The translations under genes and the position numbers were made by a program. A stretch of 64,000 nucleotides of DNA, from contig NZ_FONX01000014.1 in the NCBI RefSeq assembly GCF_900113035.1, positions 1 to 64,000 of the forward strand. The letters run 5' to 3'. Shown here in pieces: positions 10,045 through 18,073 of this stretch. The stretch's first letter is position 1; each line of letters opens with the position of its first letter. The notes under the pieces are model-generated. The model was not told the origin of the DNA. It saw only the letters and a program-made list of their open reading frames with translations, and did not search any database. Source of the DNA: Paracidovorax wautersii (GTDB taxonomy: Bacteria; Pseudomonadota; Gammaproteobacteria; Burkholderiales; Burkholderiaceae_C).

Positions 10045-10803
10045 TCACTGCACCCGCGCCCGTGCCGCCGGCTTGCGGCGCGGCGAGGGCTTGGCGGCCT
10101 TTTCGGTCGCAGCGGCCGCGGCTGCGGGCTGCATCTTTCCCAGCTGGCTGGCGACCATGCCGGCGACGGTGCGGGCGACGGCCTTCACGTCCAGGGGCTC
10201 GTCGAAGATCATTTCCACGGTGGCGTAGATCAGTTCCACCACGATGCGGCTGAGCAACTGCAGCTCGGCCGGATCGACTCCGGGCAAAGCCTGCGACAGC
10301 AGCTGCACCTGCTCCTGCGTGACGGCGGTGTGCGAGGCCAGGCGCACCTCCTGCAGCACGGGCACGGCGCGCAGCGCCCGCATGATCCACACCCCTCCCA
10401 CGGTCTGCACCGTGGCTTCGTAGGTGTCGAGGATGAGCCCCTCCACCGCGCGCTCCAGGCTTTCCACGCCACCGGCAAACACCTCCAGCGTGATCCAGCG
10501 GCCCACGCGCACGTTCTGCGCGTGCATCAGCCGTTTGCCCAGCTCGGACAGCAGCGCGTACTTGTTGGGGAAATAGCGGTAGAGCGCCGGCGGCGTGATG
10601 CCTGCGCGCTCGCACACCAGGTTGGTGGAGAGCCGCTCGATGCCCACGTCCGCCAGGGTCTGCGCCGTGACTTCCAGGATGCGTTCGTACGTCTCCGTCG
10701 CCCGCTGCTGCGCGGGCTGTTTCTTGGCGGTCAGCGAAGGCGACGGGCGGCTGGCAGGCGGCATGGTGCGGCGATGGGGAAGAGGCGGGGAGGGTTGCGG
10801 CAT
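10045..10803 (-). CDS. TetR/AcrR family transcriptional regulator
   Basis: 252 aa. The helix-turn-helix lies at about residues 35-85: TYERILEVTAQTLADVGIE, then LVCERAGITPPALYRYFPNK, the classical TetR recognition pattern. The rest is the ligand-binding helical domain, with an Ala/Lys/Arg-rich tail. The start at 10803 has GAGGA about 9 nt upstream; an in-frame ATG at about residue 14 is also possible. It diverges from the plus-strand catabolic run, and a 27-bp imperfect palindrome covers the shared promoter. It most likely represses that run and itself until a pathway compound binds. The ligand is unknown. Confidence 0.88.
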   Translation of the reverse strand: MPQPSPPLPHRRTMPPASRPSPSLTAKKQPAQQRATETYERILEVTAQTLADVGIERLSTNLVCERAGITPPALYRYFPNKYALLSELGKRLMHAQNVRVGRWITLEVFAGGVESLERAVEGLILDTYEATVQTVGGVWIMRALRAVPVLQEVRLASHTAVTQEQVQLLSQALPGVDPAELQLLSRIVVELIYATVEMIFDEPLDVKAVARTVAGMVASQLGKMQPAAAAAATEKAAKPSPRRKPAARARVQ

Positions 10804-10829
10804 CAGGGATTGTCCTCGTATTGCGTCGA

Positions 10830-10868
10830 TTGCAAGAGAGTAGCGATAACTATATAGTAGTCATCACT
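10830..10868 (+). promoter_or_regulatory. Sigma-70 promoter overlapped by a TetR-type operator
   Basis: A -35 TTGCAA (10830-10835), a 17-bp spacer and a -10 TATAGT (10853-10858) point towards the DUF2147 gene. The -10 lies inside an inverted repeat with 11-bp arms and a 5-bp spacer: AGCGATAACTA (10842-10852) against TAGTCATCACT (10858-10868), 9 of 11 positions pairing. Size and position fit a TetR dimer site that blocks RNA polymerase. The minus strand also offers a TATAGT hexamer (10854-10849) for the regulator gene. Confidence 0.65.
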
Positions 10869-10909
10869 ATGTAATGTTTCTCTGTCCCGGCTCAAGAAAG
10901 GTGCATTCC

Positions 10910-11347
10910 ATGAAGTCTCCGATCTGCTTGTTGGCCCTGGTGGGCTGTGTGATGGCGGTGCCGGCCCGGGCGGGCGGCCCGGCCGATGCCCAGGGCAACT
11001 GGATGACGGCCGAGCGCGACGCCGTGATCCGCTTCGCCCCGTGTACCGACCAGCCCGGCGCCCTGTGCGGAACCATCGTCTGGGACAAGGATGCCGGCAC
11101 GCCGGCCAGCACCTGCAACGTGCGCGTGGCGCAGTTGTCGCGCTATGCGGACGACGCCTGGCGCGACGGCTGGGTCTTCGATCCGCGCGAGAACAAGAAA
11201 TACCGCGGCGCCGTGCGCGCCGAAGGCGATGCGCTGCGCATCCGGGCCTTCGTGGGCGTGGAGGCCCTGGGGCAGACCGAGCAGCTGCAGCGCGTGGCGA
11301 CCCTTCCGGCCACGCCGGCCTGCGCCCCCGGCGCCTCGGGCCCCTGA
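10910..11347 (+). CDS. DUF2147 family secreted protein
   Basis: 145 aa. The signal peptide MKSPICLLALVGCVMAVPARA is followed by a small lipocalin-like DUF2147 domain: QGNWMTAERDAVIRFAPC, CGTIVWDKDAG, GWVFDPRENKKYRGAVRAEGDALRIRAF. Family members are exported small beta-rich proteins of unknown function. The ATG at 10910 directly starts the signal peptide and has AAGAAAGG upstream; an in-frame extension to 10874 has no site. It is the first gene after the TetR operator, so it is probably part of the regulated transcript. Confidence 0.8.
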   Translation: MKSPICLLALVGCVMAVPARAGGPADAQGNWMTAERDAVIRFAPCTDQPGALCGTIVWDKDAGTPASTCNVRVAQLSRYADDAWRDGWVFDPRENKKYRGAVRAEGDALRIRAFVGVEALGQTEQLQRVATLPATPACAPGASGP

Positions 11348-11409
11348 CCCGTCTCTTCCCACCGCGCACCCCTCCTCTCCTCGCGATTCGCCCCACCCAG
11401 GAGCCTTCC

Positions 11410-12291
11410 ATGTCCCTGACCCGCCCCCTTCCCAGCGCCTTCGCGGCGTCGCTCTTCGCCTTCGCCGCCATGCCCGGCTCGGCGCAGGACATCGCCAGCT
11501 ACGCCGTCACCACCGACGTGAAGCTCACCACCGACCAGCGCACGCGCGGCGTGTCCGATTCGCTGAACGGCCCGGGCGCCAAGCTCAGCGTGCAGCTGGC
11601 GCATGAAAGCGGACTGGTCGGGCTGGCCGAGTTCGCCACCGTGAGCAAGAAGCAGTTCCTGGACGGGGCGGGCGTGGGCGTCACCCTGGCCGGGGGATAC
11701 CGCTTCGGCAACCCCGATGGCTGGCACTACGGCCTGGGGCTGGCGGCGGAGATGTTTCCCGGCGCGAAATTCCAGGCGCCCCACGGCTTCGACATGGAAA
11801 CGGGCACGCCCACGGACCTGCGCAGCACCCGCTTCGACAGCGCCTTCGCGGTGCTGGAGATCGGCTACGGCGCGCTGGAGGGCCGGGTCATGAACGTCAT
11901 CTCCAAGACCTACCGGGGCATCGACACCGGCGGCGTCTGCGGCACCATGCTGTCGCTGATGCCGGACCCCACCCGCGCGCTGGAGTGCTATGGCCGCGGC
12001 GACCACGACTCCCGCGGCAGCTGGCTGTTCGACCTGGGCTACAAGCACGCGCTCACGCCCACCACCACGCTCAACCTGCACGCCGGCTACCAGCGCATCG
12101 CCAACTTCAGCGAGGCGAACTTTTCCGACTATTCCATCGGCATCACCCACAAGCACTGGGGCTTCAACTGGACCGCCGAATGGATGACCACCCGCACCCG
12201 CGTGCGCGAGCTGTACATGGCGATGGACGGCGACCGCCCCCGCGCGACGGATGGCAACCGCTTCGTGCTCTCGGTCTCGCGCAGCTTCTGA
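11410..12291 (+). CDS. TorF-like putative outer-membrane porin
   Basis: 293 aa. The N-terminal signal peptide ends near GSAQD. The mature part starts with SYAVTTDVKLTTDQRTRGVSDS, the opening of the Gcw_chp/TorF family of beta-barrel proteins, and ends in the porin-like VLSVSRSF with a terminal Phe. Alternating aromatic strands such as FNWTAEWMTTRTRVREL support a barrel. AGGAG lies 7 nt before the ATG. It precedes a sugar-kinase/aldolase run and may admit the pathway substrate through the outer membrane (inference from context). Confidence 0.8.
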   Translation: MSLTRPLPSAFAASLFAFAAMPGSAQDIASYAVTTDVKLTTDQRTRGVSDSLNGPGAKLSVQLAHESGLVGLAEFATVSKKQFLDGAGVGVTLAGGYRFGNPDGWHYGLGLAAEMFPGAKFQAPHGFDMETGTPTDLRSTRFDSAFAVLEIGYGALEGRVMNVISKTYRGIDTGGVCGTMLSLMPDPTRALECYGRGDHDSRGSWLFDLGYKHALTPTTTLNLHAGYQRIANFSEANFSDYSIGITHKHWGFNWTAEWMTTRTRVRELYMAMDGDRPRATDGNRFVLSVSRSF

Positions 12292-12292
12292 C

Positions 12293-13894
12293 ATGGCTCT
12301 GCGATCGAACGACACGCGGCTGGTGCTGGCGGTGGACCTGGGCACCTCGGGCTGCAAATGCGCCCTGGTGGCCCTGGACGGCACCGTCCATGCCTGGGCC
12401 TTCCGCCCCGTGGCGCTGCACGTGCAGGGGGCGATGGCCGAGCAGTCGCCCGACGACTGGTGGGCCGCTTTCGTACATAGCGCCCAGGAAGTGCTGGCTG
12501 CCGAAGCCGGCCTGCGCGAGCGGGTGGTGGCCGTGTGCTGCTCCACGCAGACCGAGGGCACGGTGTGCGTGGATGCGCAGGGCCGGGCCATCGGGCGGGC
12601 GCTCACCTGGCTGGATGCGCGCGGCGCGGCGGCCATCGCCCGCCGCGTGCGGGGCCGCGTGCTCAACATCGAAGGGTACGCGCCGTTCAAGCTCTGGCGC
12701 TGGCTGCGGCTGACCGGCGGCGCGCCGTCGCTGTCGGGGCGCGACTCCTCCGGGCACATGGCCTATCTGCGCGACGAGGACCCGGCCCGCTACGAGCGCA
12801 CGCACAAGTTCCTCAACGTGCTCGATTACCTGAACCTGCGCCTCTCGGGCAGGTTCTGCGCCACGCAGGATTCGGCCGTCACCTCGTGGATCACCGACAA
12901 CCGCGACCCGCACCGCGTCCGCTACGACGCCGGGCTCATCCGGCTGCTGGGGCTGGACGCGGAGAAGCTGCCCGAAATCGTGCATTCCACCGACGTGCTG
13001 GGCCCGCTGCTGCCGCAGGTCGCGCAGGCCCTGGGCCTGGGCGGCAGGACGGTGGTCGTCGCCGGCGCGGTGGACACCTCCGCCGTGGCCGTGGGCGCGG
13101 CAGTGCCCGACTTCGAGACCCATCTGTACCTGGGCACCTCTTCCTGGCTGGGCGCGCACGTGCCCTTCATGAAGACCGATGTGCGCCACAAGATCGGCGC
13201 CATCCCGAGCGCCGTCGATGGCCGCTACCTGGCGATGGCGCTGCAGTCCACGGCCGGAGCCAACCTCTCGTTCCTGCGCGACCGCATCCTCTACCACCCC
13301 GACGAGCTGGCCAGCGACGAGGAGCACCCCGCCGTTTATGAGGTGCTCAACCGCATCGCGGCACGCGTGCCGCCCGGCGCGCGGGGCCTGATCTACACGC
13401 CCTGGCTGCTGGGCGAGCGCACGCCCGTGGACGACCCGCGCCTGCGCGCCGGGCTGCTGAACATGTCGCTGGAGCACACCCGCGAGGACATCTTCCGCGC
13501 CTTCCTGGAAGGCGTGGCCCTCAACACGCGCTGGATGCTGGAGCCCTTCGCGCGCCTCATCGGCCGCGATGCGGGCATCGTCACCGCCGTGGGCGGCGGC
13601 GCGCAGTCGGACGTGTGGTGCCAGATCATGGCCGACGTGACGGGCCAGCCCGTGCGCCAGCTGGAGAACCCCATCCAGACCAATGCCGTCGGCGCCACCT
13701 TCATCGCCGGGGTGGGCCTGGGCGCGCTCGCCTTCGCCGACCTGGCACGGCTGCGGCGCACGCGTGCGCTCTACGAGCCGTCGCTCGCGCTGCGGCGCCT
13801 CTACGGCGACCGGTTCGAGACCTTCAAGGAGGTGCGCACCCGCCTGGCACCGCTCTACCACCGCATCAATGCCCCCCAGGGAGCCGCCGCATGA
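12293..13894 (+). CDS. FGGY-family carbohydrate kinase (xylulokinase-like)
   Basis: 533 aa, typical for FGGY kinases, which phosphorylate sugars or polyols with ATP. The first ATP-binding lobe opens with LAVDLGTSGCKCALV (residues 10-24). The FGGY_C lobe is seen in YLGTSSWLGAHVPF, GERTPVDDPRLRAGLLNMS and TAVGGGAQSDVWCQIMADVTGQPV. The start lies one base after the porin stop (TGACATG), so the two are translationally linked. The substrate cannot be read from the sequence. A class II aldolase next door suggests a kinase/aldolase pair as in pentulose or ketohexose catabolism. Confidence 0.85.
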   Translation: MALRSNDTRLVLAVDLGTSGCKCALVALDGTVHAWAFRPVALHVQGAMAEQSPDDWWAAFVHSAQEVLAAEAGLRERVVAVCCSTQTEGTVCVDAQGRAIGRALTWLDARGAAAIARRVRGRVLNIEGYAPFKLWRWLRLTGGAPSLSGRDSSGHMAYLRDEDPARYERTHKFLNVLDYLNLRLSGRFCATQDSAVTSWITDNRDPHRVRYDAGLIRLLGLDAEKLPEIVHSTDVLGPLLPQVAQALGLGGRTVVVAGAVDTSAVAVGAAVPDFETHLYLGTSSWLGAHVPFMKTDVRHKIGAIPSAVDGRYLAMALQSTAGANLSFLRDRILYHPDELASDEEHPAVYEVLNRIAARVPPGARGLIYTPWLLGERTPVDDPRLRAGLLNMSLEHTREDIFRAFLEGVALNTRWMLEPFARLIGRDAGIVTAVGGGAQSDVWCQIMADVTGQPVRQLENPIQTNAVGATFIAGVGLGALAFADLARLRRTRALYEPSLALRRLYGDRFETFKEVRTRLAPLYHRINAPQGAAA

Positions 13895-14547
13895 CCCTCG
13901 CCCCATCCACCACCCTGCCCGTGCGCCAGACCGTCATCGACCTGTGCCTGGAGCTGTCGCAGCGCGGCTACTTCTCGGGCACGGGCGGCAACATCGCCCT
14001 GCGCATCGACGCCGGCCACATCGCCGTGACGCCCTCGGCCACCGACTACCTGACCATGACCGCCGACGACGTCTGCGTGCTGCGCCTGGCCGACCTGCAG
14101 CAGGTGGCGGGCGGGCGCGCGCCCTCGGTGGAAAGCGGCCTGCATGCCCGCGTGCTGCGCGCCCGGCGCGACGCCACGGCCAGCATCCACACCCACCAGC
14201 CCGTCGCCAGCGCCTGCGCGCTGCTGGGCCGGCCGCTGGCCGTGCCGGCGGGCCCGATGCGGCGCACGCTGGGCCGCAGCGTGCCGGTGGTGGGCTATGC
14301 GCCTTCGGGCAGCGGCTGGCTTTCCTCGCGGCTGTCGCGGGCGCTGCGCGCGGACACCCACGCCTACCTCATGCGCAACCACGGCGTGCTGTGCTGCGGC
14401 CCCGACGTCCGGGCGGCGATGCAGGCGGTCGAGGACCTGGAGGAGCTGTCCCGCCAGACGCTGCTGCAGTCCATCGCCGCCCGCTCCCGGCGCCAGCCCG
14501 CTCTGCAGCCCGCCTTCCAGCGCCTGGCGGATGCGCTGGGCACCTGA
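13891..14547 (+). CDS. Class II aldolase/adducin family protein
   Basis: 218 aa. It has the fold and metal ligands of fuculose-phosphate/ribulose-phosphate epimerase-type aldolases: SGTGGNIALRI phosphate loop (29-39), VESGLH with Glu81, SIHTHQP with H100 and H102, and MRNHGVL with H164. Such enzymes cleave ketose-1-phosphates or epimerise pentulose phosphates with Zn. The start overlaps the kinase stop (ATGA). Kinase plus aldolase in one reading block strongly suggests consecutive steps. Confidence 0.82.
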   Translation: MTLAPSTTLPVRQTVIDLCLELSQRGYFSGTGGNIALRIDAGHIAVTPSATDYLTMTADDVCVLRLADLQQVAGGRAPSVESGLHARVLRARRDATASIHTHQPVASACALLGRPLAVPAGPMRRTLGRSVPVVGYAPSGSGWLSSRLSRALRADTHAYLMRNHGVLCCGPDVRAAMQAVEDLEELSRQTLLQSIAARSRRQPALQPAFQRLADALGT

Positions 14548-14615
14548 TCGGCCCGGCCACCCATCACGCCACCGCCGCATCTATTCCTCCCACCCACCAT
14601 CCCCGAGCCCCAGCC

Positions 14616-16106
14616 ATGAGCAACCTTGCCTCCATCCACACCGCCGCCTCGGCCACCGCAGCACCAGCCCCCGCCATCTCGGCCTGGCCCGACGTGGACG
14701 ATCTATACCGCCGTTTCGGCGAGCTGGTGAAGCAGCCCATGCGGCCGGTCCGCGCCGACAAGATGCCGCAGGTGATGCGCTACTTCGACGAGCGCTGCCA
14801 GGGCTCGCGCCGGCTGGCCGAGCAGGCCAAGGCCGTGATTCCCGGCGGCGTGCAGCACAACCTGGCGTTCAACCACCCGTTCCCGCTCGCCATCGCCCAG
14901 GCCGCGGGCGCCCACATGACCGACGTGGACGGCAACCGCTACATCGACTTCCTGCAGGCCGGCGGCCCCACGCTGCTGGGCTCCAGCCACCCGGCGGTGC
15001 GGCAGAAGGTCAACGAGGTGCTCGACTCCTGCGGCCCGGTCACCGGCCTGCTGCACGAATACGAGGTCAAGCTGGCCGAGCTGGTCTGCCAGAACATGCC
15101 CGGCGTGGACATGGTGCGCCTGCTGGGCTCGGGCACCGAGGCCGTGATGGGCGCCGTGCGCCTGGCGCGCGCCTACACCGGCAAGAAACGCATCATCAAG
15201 GTGGGCGGCGCCTACCACGGCTGGAGCGACCAGCTGGTCTATGGCATGCGCCTGCCCAAGACCGGCCGCATGGAGGCCGTGGGCATCCCGCACGGCGCCA
15301 CCGGCAACACGCAGGAATGCAACCCCAACGACCTGGACGCGCTGCGCAGCGCGCTGCAGTGGAACCGCCTGCGCGGCGGCACGGCGGCCGTGCTGCTCGA
15401 ACCCCTGGGCCCCGAAAGCGGCACGCGGCCCGTGCACCCCGACTACAACCGCCAGGTGCGCCAGCTCTGCGACGAGTTCGGCGCGCTGATGATCTTCGAC
15501 GAGGTGGTGACGGGCTTTCGCCTCGGCCCCGGCGGCGCGCAGGCGTATTTCGGCGTCAAGCCCGACCTGACCGTGCTGGGCAAGTGCCTGACCGGCGGCT
15601 ACCCGATGGCCGGCGCCATCGGCGGGCGGCGCGACATCATGATGATGCTGGTGGGCGGCATCGGCACCACCGCCAAGCGCGCCTTCGTGGGCGGCACGCT
15701 CTCGGCCAACCCACTCTCGTGCGTGGCCGGCTACCACGCGCTGCTGGAGGCCCAGCGCACCGACGCGGCGGGCGTGGCCGGGCGCGCGGGCGACCGGCTG
15801 CGAAAGGGCCTGGACGCCATCATCCAGCGCCTGGGCCTGCCCTACGTGGCCTACAACATGGGCTCCATCGTGCATCTGCAGACCTCGGGCGTGCTGCTGC
15901 TGGACACCAGCAGCCTCTGGAAGCTCTACAAGGCCAAGGACGAGGCCAAGCGCCGCAAGCACATGATGGAAGAGATGGGCGCGGCCTACACGGCCCACGG
16001 CCTCATCACGCTGGCCGGCAGCCGCATCTACACCAGCCTCGCCGATACCGATGCGGTGATCGACGACGCGCTGAACCGCTTCGAGGACGTCTTCAAGCTG
16101 GTCTGA
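14616..16106 (+). CDS. Class III aminotransferase, glutamate-1-semialdehyde aminomutase-like
   Basis: 496 aa PLP enzyme. Family marks: AKAVIPGGVQHN, DVDGNRYIDFLQAGGPTLLG, LLGSGTEAVMGAVRLAR (cofactor phosphate loop), IIKVGGAYHGWSD, MIFDEVVTGFRLGPGG, and LGKCLTGGYPM with the PLP lysine at about residue 323. It is longer than a true HemL (about 430) and carries an unusual insert near SLWKLYKAKDEAKRRKH. It sits in a sugar-kinase run, so it is probably a catabolic aminotransferase or aminomutase rather than the haem enzyme. The ATG at 14616 follows a poor Shine-Dalgarno region. Confidence 0.8.
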   Translation: MSNLASIHTAASATAAPAPAISAWPDVDDLYRRFGELVKQPMRPVRADKMPQVMRYFDERCQGSRRLAEQAKAVIPGGVQHNLAFNHPFPLAIAQAAGAHMTDVDGNRYIDFLQAGGPTLLGSSHPAVRQKVNEVLDSCGPVTGLLHEYEVKLAELVCQNMPGVDMVRLLGSGTEAVMGAVRLARAYTGKKRIIKVGGAYHGWSDQLVYGMRLPKTGRMEAVGIPHGATGNTQECNPNDLDALRSALQWNRLRGGTAAVLLEPLGPESGTRPVHPDYNRQVRQLCDEFGALMIFDEVVTGFRLGPGGAQAYFGVKPDLTVLGKCLTGGYPMAGAIGGRRDIMMMLVGGIGTTAKRAFVGGTLSANPLSCVAGYHALLEAQRTDAAGVAGRAGDRLRKGLDAIIQRLGLPYVAYNMGSIVHLQTSGVLLLDTSSLWKLYKAKDEAKRRKHMMEEMGAAYTAHGLITLAGSRIYTSLADTDAVIDDALNRFEDVFKLV

Positions 16107-16110
16107 CGCC

Positions 16111-16749
16111 ATGACGCACACCGAACAGAACCTGCGCGCGCAATGGGCCGGGCTGCGCGACCGGCTGCAGGCCAAGCGCCTGCTCGAAGGCCGGGGCGCC
16201 AGCCTCTCGCTGCGCATTCCCGGCAGCGATGCGATGTGGTTCGGCCTGGCCCAGGCCGCCGCGCCCGAGCGCATCGCCCTGCGCGCCGCGCCGCCGGCCG
16301 CCCGGCTGCACGCCCTGGCCTATGCGCAGCGCGGCGACGTGGGCGCTGTGGCGGTGGGCGGCGGCGCGTTCGGCCACTGCCTGGCGGACTTCGGCGGCAG
16401 CCTGCCGCAGGTGTTCGACGAGCAGGCCCGCCACATCGGCCCCATGCAGGCCGCCTGCCGGCTGGACGAGGCAGCCGCGCCGCCCACGCTGGAGGGCCTG
16501 GGCAATGCCGCGCTGGTGGATGGGCACATGGTCTGCCTGGGCACCACGGCCACGCGGCTGGGCCTGAATGCCGAGCTCATCGAGAAGTGCGCCAAGGCCT
16601 ATGTGCTGGCCGTGGCCGGCGGCGGGCGCGTGCGCCCCCTGCCCTGGATCGTGCGCCTGGTGGCCAACCGGCGCCTCGCCAAGGACCAGGAGCGCGCCCG
16701 GGCACGGCTCCTGCAGGGCCTGCTGCCCGAGGAAAGCAAGGGCTACTGA
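16111..16749 (+). CDS. Degenerate class II aldolase-like protein lacking the metal-binding His pair
   Basis: 212 aa. The N-terminus (LRDRLQAKRLLEGRGASLSLRIPGSDAMWFG) matches the start of class II aldolases. Where those have LHxxIY...AVVHTHP, this protein reads LHALAYAQRGDVGAVAVGGG, with no His pair. The later RNHG motif is replaced by VDGHMVCLG, keeping a single His. It is therefore probably not a Zn aldolase as such. It may be a partner subunit or have a changed chemistry. It starts 4 bp after the aminomutase stop and is clearly co-transcribed. Confidence 0.65.
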   Translation: MTHTEQNLRAQWAGLRDRLQAKRLLEGRGASLSLRIPGSDAMWFGLAQAAAPERIALRAAPPAARLHALAYAQRGDVGAVAVGGGAFGHCLADFGGSLPQVFDEQARHIGPMQAACRLDEAAAPPTLEGLGNAALVDGHMVCLGTTATRLGLNAELIEKCAKAYVLAVAGGGRVRPLPWIVRLVANRRLAKDQERARARLLQGLLPEESKGY

Positions 16750-16852
16750 TCCGCCCGGCTTCGCCGCACCGCACCGCAACGCCAGCCACGCCGCCGCTAG
16801 AGCCACAGCCACCGCTGACGCCGGCGGCAGCCGCAGAGAAAGGACGGGTTCC

Positions 16853-18049
16853 ATGATGAGCACGCGACCGAATGCCTCCATCCACGCCAGCCAAGTGGTG
16901 GCCGCCCTGGCCATCGGCACCATCGCCGTGCTCATGGTGGGCCTCCAGCCCATCGTGCTGGGCGAGCTGGTCGATGCGCGGCGGGTCAGCCTCGAAGGCG
17001 TGGGCCTCGTCGCCATGGCCGAAATCATCATGCTCGGGCTGGGCGTGGTGCTGGGCGATGCGCTGCTGCCCATCGCGCGGCTGCGGGCCGTCACCCTCGT
17101 GGCCGCCCTGGCGGCGGCCGGCCTGGACCTGCTCACCCTGCAGGCCCAGGGCGATGCCGCGCTGACCGCCGTGCGCGCCGCGGCGGGCCTGGCCGAAGGC
17201 GTGCTGATCTGGGTCGCCACGGGCGTGGTGGTGCGCACCGCCAGCCCCGCCCGCGTGGGCGGCATCTTCTTCGTGCTGCAGACGCTGGCCCAGGCCCTGC
17301 TGGGCGCCGTGCTGGCCAATGCCGTCATCCCGCGCTGGGGCTGGGCGGGCAGCTTCGTGGCCCTGGGCCTGCTGGCGCTGCTGGCCTGCGCGCTGGCCTT
17401 CGCCCAGCCCGCGCGCCTGGCGCCGCTGCCCCCGCCTTCGGCGACGGGCTTTCGCTGGTCCGCGCGCACGCTGCAGCCGCTCGCCGTGGTGTTCCTGCAG
17501 CTGGCCGCGCTGGGTTCGTTCTGGGCCTATCTGGAGCCGCTGGGCAAGGCCGCCGGCTTCGATGCGCGCGGCGCGCAGACCCTGGTGGCCGCCTCGCTGG
17601 CGATGCAGGTGATCGGCGGCATCGTGGCGACTCTCGCCGTGCGCCGCCTGCCCGTGGTGCCCGCGCTGCTGGGCTGCTCGGTCGCGCTGGCCGGGGTCAC
17701 GGGCTTCATCCACCAGCTGCCCGCCGGCAGCCTGCAGGGCTTCGCCGTGGCCTGCGCGCTGTTCGGCTTCGTCTGGCTGTTCATGCTGCCCTTCCACATC
17801 GGCCTGGCCCTGCGCGCCGACCCGAGCGGGCGGCTGGCCGGGCTGGTGCCCGCCGCCCAGCTGCTGGGCAGCGCCTGCGGGCCGCTCACGGCCTCGTTCA
17901 TCGTGCAGGGCGAGAACGCCGGCGCCGTGCCGCTGCTGAGCGCCGGCTTCGCAGGCGCGGCCGCCCTGCTGGCGCTGGCCCTGGCGCGCAAGGCCGCGCG
18001 GCCCTCGCCCGGCGCACCGGGCCGCGCGCACTCCGCCCGTCCGCACTGA
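16853..18049 (+). CDS. Major facilitator superfamily transporter
   Basis: 398 aa with about 12 hydrophobic segments in two halves, for example ALAIGTIAVLMVGLQPIVLG, VGLVAMAEIIMLGLGVVLGD, FVALGLLALLACALAFAQ and GFAVACALFGFVWLFMLPFH. The length and pattern fit a small MFS carrier; no substrate signature is evident. The start MMSTRP at 16853 follows GAAAGGA. The C-terminus is Ala/Arg/Pro-rich. Within the run it is the natural candidate for inner-membrane uptake or efflux of the pathway compound. Confidence 0.82.
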   Translation: MMSTRPNASIHASQVVAALAIGTIAVLMVGLQPIVLGELVDARRVSLEGVGLVAMAEIIMLGLGVVLGDALLPIARLRAVTLVAALAAAGLDLLTLQAQGDAALTAVRAAAGLAEGVLIWVATGVVVRTASPARVGGIFFVLQTLAQALLGAVLANAVIPRWGWAGSFVALGLLALLACALAFAQPARLAPLPPPSATGFRWSARTLQPLAVVFLQLAALGSFWAYLEPLGKAAGFDARGAQTLVAASLAMQVIGGIVATLAVRRLPVVPALLGCSVALAGVTGFIHQLPAGSLQGFAVACALFGFVWLFMLPFHIGLALRADPSGRLAGLVPAAQLLGSACGPLTASFIVQGENAGAVPLLSAGFAGAAALLALALARKAARPSPGAPGRAHSARPH

Positions 18050-18073
18050 TCGCAACTGAAAGGGAGCCCCGAC

